64,000 bases of DNA from Mesonia aestuariivivens (lineage in GTDB: Bacteria > Bacteroidota > Bacteroidia > Flavobacteriales > Flavobacteriaceae). Both the position numbers and the translations under genes were made by a program. Under the pieces are notes generated by a model. That model saw nothing but the letters and a program-made list of their open reading frames with translations, was not told the origin of the DNA and did not search any database. The stretch covers positions 62,001 through 126,000 of the forward strand of contig NZ_JAHWDF010000007.1 in the NCBI RefSeq assembly GCF_019311235.1, read 5' to 3'. The stretch's first letter is position 1. The number at the start of each line of letters is the position of its first letter. Below are positions 17,745-26,486 of this stretch, one piece after another.

Positions 17745-19367
17745 TTATTGGTATGCTGGGTTTTGTGGGAAATTATTATTTTGATTAAGATCTAATGCAG
17801 ACTGAGGTATTGGTCTTAAAATTTTTAACTCTCCGTTAGCACCGATAAAATTCCCAGGTTCTATAAGGTAGTGATACATAGATGCTCTTTCTACTAAAGT
17901 TCCAGTACGCTTCAAATCAAACCACCTATGGTACTCTCCTAAAAGTTCTCTACCTCTTTCATCTAAAATATAATTGATATCAAAATCTGCTGGGCTAGCA
18001 TCACTTACTCCTGCTCTTTCTCTTACTACATTTAGACGTTGTAATCCTATAGCAGCATTTCCTGCTTGTAAATAAGCTTCTGCAGCTATTAAATAGGTTT
18101 CTGCCAATCTTGCAAGTACTATATCTCGTCTATTTGTTTTTTCACCAAATGGAGCTGCTGGGTCATCAAATTTCTTAACTGGAATGGTTTGATAATCGTT
18201 GTTAGGATTAATGGAGGGTACATAAGAACCAAAAGAATGAAAAGTAGCTTCTGGATGCTCTGTTTGATAATCGTTTTCGAATTGTTGAGAGTTTTCCCAA
18301 GCAGCAGCATAATAATGCGCTACATTTAAGCTAGATGTATCTTCAAAATCATAAAAGTCAAAATAGCGCTCATAGACTTCTTGCATAAATGTTGCATGCC
18401 ACCTTTCATCCTCTTCTGTAAATAAATTTATAGCATATTGCGTAGGACATAAAGTATAAGTTCTATAAGGTGCATCACCTGCTATTTCACTACCGCCTTG
18501 ATATGGACCAAAATAGCTTGATTGCATATGTCCTAATTTAAAAGGATCTTGATTAGTAGAACTTTCATCATATTGTACTGAAAATATAGTACCTGGTTTT
18601 ATAGTATATTCTGTATCTGGTAACCAATATTCTGAAAAGGAAATGGTTAAACCTTCTCCTGCAATTGCATCATCTGCATAACTTGCTGCTGTTGCAAAAT
18701 CTGAGCTAGAACCAAAACTTTCATAGCCGCGTGTTAAATAAACTTTAGCTAAATAATGCTCAACAGCTCTTCTATTAACTCTTGCGCTTAGCATGTTATC
18801 CTCAACTAAATCTAACGATTCTTCAAGTTCTGAAATTATAAAGCTATAAACATCTTCTGCAGAATCACGATCAAATTCTAAAATAGGTTCTTCAATATAA
18901 TCGGTTACAATACTAACACCTCCATATGTTTGAACTAGTAAAAAATAAGCGTGAGCTCTTAAAAATTTCACTTCTCCTATTCTGTTTTGCTTTACAGGAG
19001 ATTCTTCCGTCGTTTCTGAATAAAATATAGCTGTATTTGCTAATTGTATAGCTCTAAAACAACTACTATAGAGATGAGCTACACCTTCAGAATTAGCATC
19101 AAGTTGTGTGTATTGACTCAATCCTGGTGGCTCTGCATCTCTACCTTCTGCGTACATATCTGTTCCTGCGGAAAAAAGCCAAGGCTCATTCCCGAATATT
19201 TCTCTTAATTGTGAATAATTAGAATTTACTATTAAATCGAATCCTTCTGAAGTATTATAAAATTCTGAAGATACATTAGATCTTACATCTTCTTCTAAAA
19301 AATCTTGACAAGAATTTAATGAAAGTCCCAAAAATAATGCTGTAGCTATATGTTTAATCTTTTTCAT
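17745..19367 (-). CDS. SusD-type glycan-binding lipoprotein 1
   Basis: This 540-residue outer-membrane lipoprotein has Cys20 in LSLNSCQDF. The N-terminal SusD pattern (CQDFLEEDV, then SSEFYNTSEGF), the helical TPR-like middle and the C-terminal RGRELLGEYHRWFDLKRTG motif are diagnostic. It caps the SusC1 transporter, which ends 5 bp upstream, and captures pectin oligosaccharides. An 87-bp gap follows before the DUF4861 gene, in which I saw no clear terminator. Confidence 0.94.
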   Translation of the reverse strand: MKKIKHIATALFLGLSLNSCQDFLEEDVRSNVSSEFYNTSEGFDLIVNSNYSQLREIFGNEPWLFSAGTDMYAEGRDAEPPGLSQYTQLDANSEGVAHLYSSCFRAIQLANTAIFYSETTEESPVKQNRIGEVKFLRAHAYFLLVQTYGGVSIVTDYIEEPILEFDRDSAEDVYSFIISELEESLDLVEDNMLSARVNRRAVEHYLAKVYLTRGYESFGSSSDFATAASYADDAIAGEGLTISFSEYWLPDTEYTIKPGTIFSVQYDESSTNQDPFKLGHMQSSYFGPYQGGSEIAGDAPYRTYTLCPTQYAINLFTEEDERWHATFMQEVYERYFDFYDFEDTSSLNVAHYYAAAWENSQQFENDYQTEHPEATFHSFGSYVPSINPNNDYQTIPVKKFDDPAAPFGEKTNRRDIVLARLAETYLIAAEAYLQAGNAAIGLQRLNVVRERAGVSDASPADFDINYILDERGRELLGEYHRWFDLKRTGTLVERASMYHYLIEPGNFIGANGELKILRPIPQSALDLNQNNNFPQNPAYQ

Positions 19368-19372
19368 TTCTC

Positions 19373-22300
19373 TTAAAATTTTAAGTTAAAACCAAATTGG
19401 TATGTTATTGAACTTGTACGCCCTGTATTTAAAGGAGCCGAAGCCCATTCTGGATCGTAACCTTCATACTTAGTAAAGACAAATGGATTAAGAACATTTG
19501 CATACACTCTAAGCTTTTCTAATTTTAATTTCGTTAGAATTTTATCTTTAAAATTATATCCTAAAGCAATATTTTTAACTTTCACAAAGGATGCATCATG
19601 ATAATAACCTACCCCATTATTTCTCCAAAAGTTTCCTTCATTTCTAGGTTGAGGATAACTATTTGAAGTTTGAGCTGCTAGACCTGCATCGTTTTCTGGC
19701 ATATACCAATTAATATCTAGTTTTTGCCTCCCGCGATCTCGAGTATTTGCGAAATTAGAATGAAATTCACTATAAACTAAAACTCCCTGATTTGTAATTA
19801 CAGATGCAGATAAATCAAAGTTTTTAACTTTTAAACTTGTAAATAAACTACCTGACCAATCTGGATTAGAAGATCCTAATATCACTCGATCTTCATTAGC
19901 TGTATATCTACCGTCACCATTAACATCTCTTAACTTTTCTTGACCTTCTTCCATACCATAACCTGCCGCCTGTTCCGCTTCATCTGCTTGCCATATTCCT
20001 GTAAATTGATAATTGTAATGAGCATCAAGTGATTCTCCTATAAATAAATTATTACCAATATCATCTATTTCACTCTGTCCATAAATAGATTCAACCGCAT
20101 TCGTATTTTTAGTAAATGTGAATGTTGTAGACCATGAAACATCAGGAGTTTGTATATTTCTAGTGGTTAAGCTTAACTCTAAACCTTTATTACTTACCGA
20201 ACCAACATTTGCATTTATAAAAGGATATCCTGTTTCTAATGGCAGATCTTGTTCAAATAAAATATCTTTAGATAGTCTATCGTAAATATCTAAGCTACCT
20301 ACGATTCTGCTATTTAAGAATCCAAAATCTACACCAGCATTAAACTCACGAGTTCTCTCCCAGTCTAAGCTTGAATTTGCAAGCCTATTAGGAACCCACC
20401 CATTATTAGCATTGCCATTGAAGTCATAAAAAACTTGTGAATTCAACAAATTTTTAGAAGAATATGGTGATATGTTATTATTTCCTGTAAATCCATAACT
20501 TAATCTAAGTTTTAGATTAGATAATGTGTTTTGATTTTTAAAAAAATCTTCTTCTAAAATTTTCCAAGCCACTGCTGCAGATGGAAATGAATCCCAACGC
20601 TTAGATTCTGAAAGTACCGATGAGCCATCCCAGCGATTTGTTAAAGTTAACAAATATCGCTCTTTAAATGAATAATTTAATCTTAAAGCGTAAGATGTAA
20701 TTGTTTGTTTAATAAAGCCTGTACCTAAATTAAAAGTACTTTGTTCACCACTACCTATATTATAAAAGCTAGTTTCAAAAGGCATAAATCTAGAACTTTG
20801 AAAAGAAGATTCTGTTTCATCTGAATATTGACTAAAAAGCCCTAAAAAATTAAAACTATGATCTTCCCCAATTTTTTTATCAATATTAATCTGATTATCC
20901 CACGTGTAATTAAAATTTTGATTTTTTTCAATTTCTGCTGAAGGCAAATTTCTATTATTTGCACCAGTATCTGTAAGTGCTCCCCACGCTTGACCTCTTC
21001 TATTTTGATTTAAACCCGAAGAAAAAGTAGACTTGAATGATAGCCAATCATTAAAATTAAATTGAAAATAGCTACTTGCTATAATATTCCATCTTTGAAT
21101 CTCATTAGTAGAATTAGCTATTTCTAATAAAGGGTTGTATGTACTTGTTTTATTAATTATAAAATCCCCATTATCATCTGTTAACTTACCTGGTAATGGA
21201 AAAAGTTCTCCATCTAAACCATAAGGATTTAAATAAGGGTTTAAACGAAAAGCGTCTCTCATCGCTACACTACTCCCTAAATTTTGATCTGTTTTTGTAA
21301 TTGTTAAATTTGTTCCAAAAGAAAATTTATCATTTACGGTATGATCTAACCCTAATTTTAAAGTATATTTTTCTAACTCTTCATTTTCAATATTCCCTGT
21401 TTCTTTTTGATAACCTAACCCTAAATTATATCCCATTCCATTATCTGAACGCCCAGATACATTTAAATAAGTATTTTGCTGATAACCACTTTTCAAAACA
21501 GCATCATACCAATCAAAAGAATCTCCATCGGCTACTCTTCTAAACAATTCTGCATTGTCACCACCACCACCAACGGCATTAGCTAGAGTCTCAGCAGAGA
21601 CGGCTCCAGTATTAGGATCTATTGCTGCTGTTTCTAAGTAAGCAGATTGGTGATATTGCCACCATTTATCTGGTGACATCATATTAGGTAATCGAGCTAC
21701 TTCCTTAACTCCAAAAAAGCTTTCTAAAGATACATTAAATCCTGATTTTGCTCCTGCACCATTTTTTGTCGTAACTATAACCACCCCATTTGTACCTCTA
21801 GAGCCATATATTGCTGTCGAAGATGCATCTTTTAAAATATCCATACGTTCTATATCTTGAGGATTTAGAAAATCGATATTATCTGTAGGCACACCATCTA
21901 CTACAAATAAAGGTTGATTATCACCAAAAGAATTTTTACCTCTTACAACAATATCAAATCCATCTCCAATACGACCAGTAGAATTACTAATCTGAACACC
22001 AGGTACGTTACCTTGTAAGGCTTCAAGAGGATTTGTCATATTCCTCTCGGTCAAATCATCTGAACCCACACTCCCTACGGCTCCAGTTAAATCCGTTTTC
22101 TTTACCGAGCCGTAACCTACAACTACAATTTCATTCAATGCTTCTACATCTGTTTCTAAAACAATATTGAAATTAGAGTCTTCTGAAACTTCAATCGTTT
22201 TCGTAACAAAGCCCACAAAACTAATTGTAATAACCGAATTCTGAGGCACGTCTAATAAAAACTTACCATCAAAATCTGTGATTGCTGCATAGCTTGTTCC

Positions 22301-22462
22301 TTTTACGAAAACATTTACACCTGGCAACGGCATTCCATCTTCTGCCGACGTTATTGTTCCTTGTATCGTTTTTAAATCTTGTGCCATTACCTGATATCCG
22401 GTGATGAAAAAAATTACCGAAAAAATAATCGACAGCTTAGCTTTTGATAGTTTTTTATACAT
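19373..22462 (-). CDS. SusC-type TonB-dependent transporter 1
   Basis: This 1029-residue outer-membrane barrel imports oligosaccharides using energy from TonB. After a signal peptide (about 1-27, ending YQVMAQ) come the carboxypeptidase-D-like domain (about 33-115), a TonB-box-like stretch (NEIVVVGYG), the plug (LTGAVGSV, DILKDASSTAIYGSRGTNGV) and a 22-stranded barrel ending in YQFGFNLKF with the usual terminal Phe. It lies between the GH28 gene (34 bp upstream) and SusD1. A second SusC at 30.0-33.3 kb is clearly different in sequence, so two pectin-derived ligands may be imported separately. Confidence 0.95.
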   Translation of the reverse strand: MYKKLSKAKLSIIFSVIFFITGYQVMAQDLKTIQGTITSAEDGMPLPGVNVFVKGTSYAAITDFDGKFLLDVPQNSVITISFVGFVTKTIEVSEDSNFNIVLETDVEALNEIVVVGYGSVKKTDLTGAVGSVGSDDLTERNMTNPLEALQGNVPGVQISNSTGRIGDGFDIVVRGKNSFGDNQPLFVVDGVPTDNIDFLNPQDIERMDILKDASSTAIYGSRGTNGVVIVTTKNGAGAKSGFNVSLESFFGVKEVARLPNMMSPDKWWQYHQSAYLETAAIDPNTGAVSAETLANAVGGGGDNAELFRRVADGDSFDWYDAVLKSGYQQNTYLNVSGRSDNGMGYNLGLGYQKETGNIENEELEKYTLKLGLDHTVNDKFSFGTNLTITKTDQNLGSSVAMRDAFRLNPYLNPYGLDGELFPLPGKLTDDNGDFIINKTSTYNPLLEIANSTNEIQRWNIIASSYFQFNFNDWLSFKSTFSSGLNQNRRGQAWGALTDTGANNRNLPSAEIEKNQNFNYTWDNQINIDKKIGEDHSFNFLGLFSQYSDETESSFQSSRFMPFETSFYNIGSGEQSTFNLGTGFIKQTITSYALRLNYSFKERYLLTLTNRWDGSSVLSESKRWDSFPSAAVAWKILEEDFFKNQNTLSNLKLRLSYGFTGNNNISPYSSKNLLNSQVFYDFNGNANNGWVPNRLANSSLDWERTREFNAGVDFGFLNSRIVGSLDIYDRLSKDILFEQDLPLETGYPFINANVGSVSNKGLELSLTTRNIQTPDVSWSTTFTFTKNTNAVESIYGQSEIDDIGNNLFIGESLDAHYNYQFTGIWQADEAEQAAGYGMEEGQEKLRDVNGDGRYTANEDRVILGSSNPDWSGSLFTSLKVKNFDLSASVITNQGVLVYSEFHSNFANTRDRGRQKLDINWYMPENDAGLAAQTSNSYPQPRNEGNFWRNNGVGYYHDASFVKVKNIALGYNFKDKILTKLKLEKLRVYANVLNPFVFTKYEGYDPEWASAPLNTGRTSSITYQFGFNLKF

Positions 22463-22496
22463 TTTAAATAGTTTAGTTAGTTAACTTTTTGGGGAA

Positions 22497-23954
22497 TCAT
22501 TTCATTTCTTGGTTATTAATTTTAGTGTTTTTAAAATTAATTTTTTCTGCGTGTTCTACAGATTGAATTTCTTTTACATCATTAATCACTACGTTGGTAA
22601 AGTTTACATTTTTTACAGGAGACTCTTCTCTACCGGTAATTAAAATACCATATTTACCTCCATTTTTTACCGTTACGTTTTCTAAATAAATATTTTTAAT
22701 GCTAGGCATAAATTCACCTTCTTGATTATCATAAATACCGTAATGTGTATTAATTTTTAAAACTGCTTCTTTTACACTTCCTACCCATAAATCTTTTACG
22801 TAAATATCTTCTACAAAACCACCTCTTAGTGTATTTGTTTTTATTCTAATGGCACGATCTAGATTAGGACTATCCATTTTACAATCTCTAACAAAAACAT
22901 TTCTAACTCCTGCAGAAATTTCGCTTCCCATCACAACGCCGCCATGACCATCTTTCATAACGCAATTTTCGATGACAATATTTTCACTTGGAATAGCTAC
23001 TCTTCTTCCGTCTTCATTTCTTCCAGATTTAATGGCAATACAATCATCACCTGTGTTAAATAAACAATTTGCTATACGAACATTTTTACTGTATTCGGGA
23101 TCACAACCATCATTATTGGGACCGTGACTATTTACAGTAACACCGTCTACGGTTACCGAATTAGATTTAATAGGATGAATTACCCAGAATGGCGCATTAG
23201 TAAAAGTTACGCCAGAAATTAAAACATTTTCACACTCAAAAGGCTCTAAAAATAAAGGTCTTAGTTGGTGACCTTCACCAAATACTCGTTCATTAACAGG
23301 TACACCAGCCTCATTCATTTTTCTTAAGGCAGGCAAATTAGCTTCATCTTTTTGTTGTGCCATACCTTCTTTGTGTCCATAACGCTCAGCTCCACACCAA
23401 GGCCACCAATTTTCATTACTGGCTTGACCATTAAAAGTACCTTTACCGGTTATGGCTATATTTTTTTGTTGATAAGCATATATTAACGGAGAATAATTCA
23501 TGAGCTCCACACCTTCATAAGAAGTATGAACTACTGGCAAATAATCTGCTTTATTTTTACTGAATAAAACTTCTGCTCCTTCTTTTAAATGAAGATTAAC
23601 ATTACTTTTTAAATGAATTGGTCCTGTTAAGTATTTCCCTTCAGGAACGATAACTTTACCGCCTCCTGACTTGTAACAAGCTGCAATTGCTTTTTTAAAA
23701 GCTACAGAATTATTAGTCTTTCCATCTGCTACAGCTCCAAAATCTGTAATTAGAAAATCTTTATCTGGAAATTGTGGAATTACAATAGAAGATACGATTT
23801 GATCTGCTTTTTCCCAAACTGAATTCTCAACGATTTCATTTTGATTTTCTTCAGAATCGCTTTCTTTAGCAATAGTTTTTTTTTGCTCTTTACACGAGCT
23901 AAATAACATTATTAATGTGAAGAAAAATAAGGAAGTAAATTTTATAAATTTCAT
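22497..23954 (-). CDS. Polygalacturonase-type glycoside hydrolase GH28, lipoprotein
   Basis: This beta-helix hydrolase cleaves galacturonate linkages. All catalytic motifs are seen: NNDGCD (Asp282, Asp285), TGDDC (Asp303, Asp304), GHGG (His337) and RIK (Arg370, Lys372), numbered from my start. The lipobox is LFSSC (Cys21). The open frame could start at a GTG at 23984, but that codon lies inside the operator palindrome; the ATG at 23954 gives a perfect lipoprotein signal, so I used it. It is the first gene of the long pectin operon and stands directly behind the operator/promoter pair. Residues before the barrel suggest an exo-acting form, but this is not certain. Confidence 0.9.
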   Translation of the reverse strand: MKFIKFTSLFFFTLIMLFSSCKEQKKTIAKESDSEENQNEIVENSVWEKADQIVSSIVIPQFPDKDFLITDFGAVADGKTNNSVAFKKAIAACYKSGGGKVIVPEGKYLTGPIHLKSNVNLHLKEGAEVLFSKNKADYLPVVHTSYEGVELMNYSPLIYAYQQKNIAITGKGTFNGQASNENWWPWCGAERYGHKEGMAQQKDEANLPALRKMNEAGVPVNERVFGEGHQLRPLFLEPFECENVLISGVTFTNAPFWVIHPIKSNSVTVDGVTVNSHGPNNDGCDPEYSKNVRIANCLFNTGDDCIAIKSGRNEDGRRVAIPSENIVIENCVMKDGHGGVVMGSEISAGVRNVFVRDCKMDSPNLDRAIRIKTNTLRGGFVEDIYVKDLWVGSVKEAVLKINTHYGIYDNQEGEFMPSIKNIYLENVTVKNGGKYGILITGREESPVKNVNFTNVVINDVKEIQSVEHAEKINFKNTKINNQEMK

Positions 23955-23968
23955 AGGTGAGTTTAATT

Positions 23969-23984
23969 TTGTAATCGATTGCAC
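23969..23984 (-). promoter_or_regulatory. LacI-type operator upstream of GH28-SusC1 operon
   Basis: The 16-bp site TTGTAATCGATTGCAC is a near-perfect palindrome around ATCGAT, the shape of LacI-family operators. The same 16 bases occur upstream of SusC2. It lies 15 bp before the GH28 start and directly downstream of the -7 element, a position where a bound protein would block transcription. The likely binder is the LacI-family protein encoded at 33.6 kb. Confidence 0.82.
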
Positions 23985-23993
23985 TAAAATATA
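23985..23993 (-). promoter_or_regulatory. -7 promoter element for GH28-SusC1 operon
   Basis: Read on the minus strand this is TATATTTTA, close to the Bacteroidota -7 consensus TAnnTTTG. It abuts the operator with no gap. I found no convincing TTTG -33 box at the right distance. Confidence 0.5.
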
Positions 23994-24039
23994 AAAGCTT
24001 TATGAATTAACATAATTTTTAATCTTAAAATTATTGATC

Positions 24040-24067
24040 TACTAATAAACGCCTGCAATTATTAGTA
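24040..24067. repeat. 9-bp perfect inverted repeat between PL1-CE8 and GH28
   Basis: TACTAATAA and TTATTAGTA are perfect reverse complements separated by 10 bases. The site follows the PL1-CE8 stop (24101) and precedes the GH28 promoter. On the minus strand no T-run follows, so it is a weak terminator candidate; a second regulator site is also possible. Confidence 0.45.
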
Positions 24068-24100
24068 AACTAAAATATATCATCCCATCTTGTTACAAGA

Positions 24101-26314
24101 TTAAATTCCGATCATTTTAGATAAAGTGTATTTTTCTAAGTCGTTTTTAGAAACTTTTTTAGCCCACTTGACCCGTTGATTTGAAGCACCTTGCCCAGAT
24201 GAGTTGTATTCGGCATAAAAAGAAGTTTTTTCAGCTTCAGGTTTATTCCAATTATGCCAACCTTCAGTTTTTATATGTTCACCTAAGCTACAATTAATGA
24301 GTACCGTTTGGGCATAATCTCTCCAAGGTCTTCCTAAATAGACCGTATTTTTTTCTGTATCTCCTGTAAAATTACACTTTTTAAATACCATACCGTACTC
24401 TGCACCTTTACTAGTAGAAGCTGCAGTCACATAACCTGGAGATTTACTATGAATTTGGCAATTTGTAAACAACCCTACAGACCAACCAAAAATAAAATCT
24501 ACAGTCCCTTCTATATAGCAGTTATTGTAATATTGTCTGCTTTCTTTACCATGTAGATAAAGTGTATCTTGATTTCCTAAAAAATTACAATTTTCAAAAA
24601 TTACTTGATCACCATCTACTCTAACAGCAACTGCTTGCGCAATAGGTCCTGCACTGTTTTCGAAAGTTAGGTTTTTTGCTTTAAAATGATTTGCTAATAC
24701 AAAAAATGAGGTAGAACCTGTAGTTCCTATTTCTTCCCCAAAATCATTAAGTTTAGTTGCATAATCATCATAAGTAAGTATGGTTTTTTCTTTATTTTCA
24801 CCTACAAAAGTGATATGGGTTTTAGAAGAAGGTAGTACCAATTTTTCTTTATAAACTCCATTTTTTATATAAACCTTAGTTTCATTTTTTCTAAAGTTTG
24901 GTAAATTATTTATCAATTGGGTTAAATTATCAAAATCACCAGTTCCATCTTTAGCTACTATAAAATCGTAAGCTTTACTAGCTGTGTCTTTTTGATGAAT
25001 TAACTGATTGGTATATACCTCCAAATTGGTATAATTTTTATCTAAATCGAAATTATTGGCATCATTACCGGTTACCAATAATTCATTTTTTCTTTCCCAT
25101 TCATCTGGCATGCCATCGCCATCTGAATCTGTTAAAGATTTTCCTTTCCTAAGTATTGGCCATCCGCCAACGTCTTCTTGAGAATCGATGATACCGTTAC
25201 CGTAAGTAGTTTTACCTGTACGCACTTCGTACACTATTCTTTGATCTACTACATCTCTTGCTAAACTAGCTCCTGAATTTTTAAGTACGTTTTCGTAAGC
25301 ATTTAAAGCGGTTTGAGTTTTTATATTATTATGGATAGCGTATTCTTCTTCTTTTTTTGCTTCCAAAATATTTTCTCCTTGCACTCCTCCATTCCAATTA
25401 TCTTTAGTAATTTCAGGAAAACCTACTATGTGATTTCCTTTAATATAAAATTTACCATAGGGTTGCGACGGACCTATAATTCTATCTGTTTTAGATGATG
25501 TTGTTGCAGGACCAGATTTAAAGTAATTATTTACAATATTATATTTACCTTTTTCTCCTCCATAAATACTATTGTCTCCCCAATTAAAAATTACGTTATT
25601 TCTAAAGTCTACAAATTCGTGAGAAGAATTAGGAACACTCTTAGAACCTCCAAATCTTGGATTTCTGCTGTTATTACTTACAATTAAATTATGATGAAAT
25701 GATGCATTTACACCTCCCCAAATCGCACCGTAACCGTGATTACCTTTATGATGTACAGACTCATTTAATGCTTCTGAAATAATACAGTATTGCATGGTGA
25801 AATTTTCTGTCCAATAAAAAGATGCATTTTCATCGGTTGCCCAACTTATGGAACAATGATCGATGACTGTATTCTTTAGTTCACGCCCACCTAAAGCATC
25901 ATCTTCTACTCCATTTTCATCTCCCATTCTAAAGCGCATATATCTAATTATTACATTATCTGCCTTCACTTTTACAGGATATCCTTTTATCGTTATTCCC
26001 TCTCCAGGAGCTGTTTGACCAAGTATAGAAAGATTACCGTGATTAATATCTAATGAAGAGTTAAGTTCTATCGTTCCTGAAACTTCAAAAACAATTGTTC
26101 TAACGGTATCTTTTAATATGCCTTTTCTTAAACTCCCTTCTCCATCATCTTTTAAATTGGTAACCTTATAAACTAAGCCTCCGCGACCACCAGTAGTAAA
26201 TTGACCAAATCCTTCTGCGGTAGGAAAAGCTTTCTGTTGACCATAGGCCACCATGAAAAATAAAATATTGATTAATAAAAAAATTGAATTTTGTATTTGT
26301 TTTTGATTGATCAT
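24101..26314 (-). CDS. Bifunctional pectate lyase (PL1) - pectin methylesterase (CE8)
   Basis: This 737-residue exported enzyme fuses two activities. After a signal peptide (ends near AYGQQ) the PL1 beta-helix spans about 28-330, with the family's VIDH-type motif at NTVIDHCSISW and the catalytic Arg220 in RNPRFGG. A linker with a calcium-loop-like DSDGDGMPDEWE (396-407) leads to a complete CE8 domain (about 450-735) with QAVAV, NQDTLY, DFIFGW and YLGRPW. One chain would therefore remove methyl esters and cut the exposed pectate. It has no lipobox. A strong terminator separates it from the upstream DUF5123 gene, so it is either expressed by read-through or from its own promoter in 26315-26333. 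Confidence 0.92.
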   Translation of the reverse strand: MINQKQIQNSIFLLINILFFMVAYGQQKAFPTAEGFGQFTTGGRGGLVYKVTNLKDDGEGSLRKGILKDTVRTIVFEVSGTIELNSSLDINHGNLSILGQTAPGEGITIKGYPVKVKADNVIIRYMRFRMGDENGVEDDALGGRELKNTVIDHCSISWATDENASFYWTENFTMQYCIISEALNESVHHKGNHGYGAIWGGVNASFHHNLIVSNNSRNPRFGGSKSVPNSSHEFVDFRNNVIFNWGDNSIYGGEKGKYNIVNNYFKSGPATTSSKTDRIIGPSQPYGKFYIKGNHIVGFPEITKDNWNGGVQGENILEAKKEEEYAIHNNIKTQTALNAYENVLKNSGASLARDVVDQRIVYEVRTGKTTYGNGIIDSQEDVGGWPILRKGKSLTDSDGDGMPDEWERKNELLVTGNDANNFDLDKNYTNLEVYTNQLIHQKDTASKAYDFIVAKDGTGDFDNLTQLINNLPNFRKNETKVYIKNGVYKEKLVLPSSKTHITFVGENKEKTILTYDDYATKLNDFGEEIGTTGSTSFFVLANHFKAKNLTFENSAGPIAQAVAVRVDGDQVIFENCNFLGNQDTLYLHGKESRQYYNNCYIEGTVDFIFGWSVGLFTNCQIHSKSPGYVTAASTSKGAEYGMVFKKCNFTGDTEKNTVYLGRPWRDYAQTVLINCSLGEHIKTEGWHNWNKPEAEKTSFYAEYNSSGQGASNQRVKWAKKVSKNDLEKYTLSKMIGI

Positions 26315-26333
26315 ATTCTATTAATTATGATTT

Positions 26334-26390
26334 AAAAAAATCCTCTATAGAGCTCTTTACATTGATACGTAAATTTACATCTATAGAGGA
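26334..26390 (-). terminator. Intrinsic terminator after the SusC2-SusD2-lipoprotein operon
   Basis: An 11-bp perfect stem (TCCTCTATAGA pairing with TCTATAGAGGA) encloses 28 bases that can form a second small stem (TTTAC/GTAAA). On the minus strand the hairpin is followed by seven T. It lies 97 bp past the stop of the upstream gene and 20 bp before the PL1-CE8 start. Confidence 0.82.
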
Positions 26391-26486
26391 AAATTATGAG
26401 AATGCTTATTGGTTAGAGTTACAGTTTATAAAAACTGAATGGCTAATAAAAACTAAAGCAATAAGCCTTCAATGTTAGATAACTAA

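Noticed and set aside
23955-23984. GTG start for GH28
   Set aside because: The GTG is part of the operator palindrome, downstream of the -7 box by only a few bases; the ATG at 23954 begins the lipoprotein signal.
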